Of a stretch of DNA of 64,000 nucleotides, positions 63,913 through 64,000 are shown in pieces (within the stretch, counting starts at the first letter, position 1; each line of letters begins with the position of its first letter). Source of the stretch: Oscillospiraceae bacterium (GTDB lineage Bacteria > Bacillota > Clostridia > Oscillospirales > QAMX01); assembly GCA_015067825.1 (NCBI GenBank), contig SVLQ01000013.1, positions 31,072-95,071 on the forward strand, given 5' to 3'. The position numbers and the translations under genes were made by a program. A model generated the notes under the pieces. That model had not been told where the DNA came from. It saw only the letters and a program-made list of their open reading frames with translations, and did no database searches.

Positions 63913-64000
63913 TAAATAGTTGACCGCCGCTGCGGCGAGCAACGAAAGCGCAAAACCAGAGAATGTACCTTGTAAATTAAACAATGGATGAAACAGAAGA

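Larger units (their letters stand above)
63620..64000 (+). repeat. Tandem promoter triplication, 112-bp period
   Basis: The whole stretch after rpmE is built from three copies of an A-rich upstream tract (CTTGAAAAACTTCAAAAAACC) plus a promoter and, for the first two, a common transcribed segment. No gene is present to the window edge. Confidence 0.85.

Overview
This window looks like the replication-origin region of the chromosome of a GC-rich Firmicute, most likely a clostridial gut bacterium of the Oscillospiraceae/Ruminococcaceae type. The reasons are: the dnaA-dnaN-S4 protein-recF-remB-gyrB-gyrA block reading one way and rpmH-rnpA-yidD-yidC-jag reading the other; a Gram-positive PolC; ParA/ParB with two perfect parS palindromes; DarA, RicT and RNase M5, which are Firmicute genes; the MEP isoprenoid genes dxr and ispG; and SpoIID, which points to sporulation ability. 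Taxonomy below class level is inference.

Layout, left to right. 1-10.75 kb (minus strand): pyrH-frr-uppS-cdsA-dxr-rseP-ispG-polC, the usual lipid/isoprenoid/translation cluster, interrupted by a nucleoside phosphorylase gene and two large repeat arrays (about 0.94-2.56 kb and 7.9-8.6 kb). 10.9-21.8 kb: ligA, a parS site, a repeat-plus-zinc-ribbon membrane protein, an alpha-galactosidase coupled to a small zinc-ribbon protein, a flavoprotein, an unrecognised large enzyme-like protein, a GNAT acetyltransferase, serS and a HAM1-like protein. 21.8-27.8 kb: parB, parA and a second parS, mnmA, nifU/nifS and rnhA. 27.9-37.0 kb: gyrA, gyrB, remB, recF, rlbA-like, dnaN, an oriC candidate, dnaA. 37.0-40.3 kb (plus strand): second DnaA-box cluster, rpmH, rnpA, yidD, yidC, jag. 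40.4-54 kb: a beta-helix lipoprotein and a divergent unknown protein, hflX-yigZ, arylamine N-acetyltransferase, rnmV with a transporter, an amidohydrolase, a CPA-type antiporter, spoIID, a glyoxalase-family protein and a very small transcription unit. 54.4-62.4 kb (minus): ricT, holB, darA, a PLP decarboxylase, alr, a FemAB-type protein and a degenerate sensor kinase. 62.5-64 kb (plus): a MetH-activation-like protein, rpmE, and three tandem promoters with a 112-bp period that very probably drive an rRNA operon starting just beyond the window.

The most unusual feature is the intergenic DNA. Two structured repeat systems fill it. The first is a superfamily of two-stem elements with a conserved first stem and conserved tail but an exchangeable second stem, joined by a common linker into long arrays and interspersed with short palindromic cassettes. 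The second is a four-hairpin element, about 105-160 bp, found four times, with compensatory base changes between copies; three copies lie directly upstream of start codons, inside predicted 5' leaders. Other points of interest are the divergent DNA-recognition signature of DnaA, alanine at the quinolone-determining position of GyrA, the displaced parAB locus with mnmE/mnmG/rsmG missing after jag, and a 13-codon ORF with complete expression signals.
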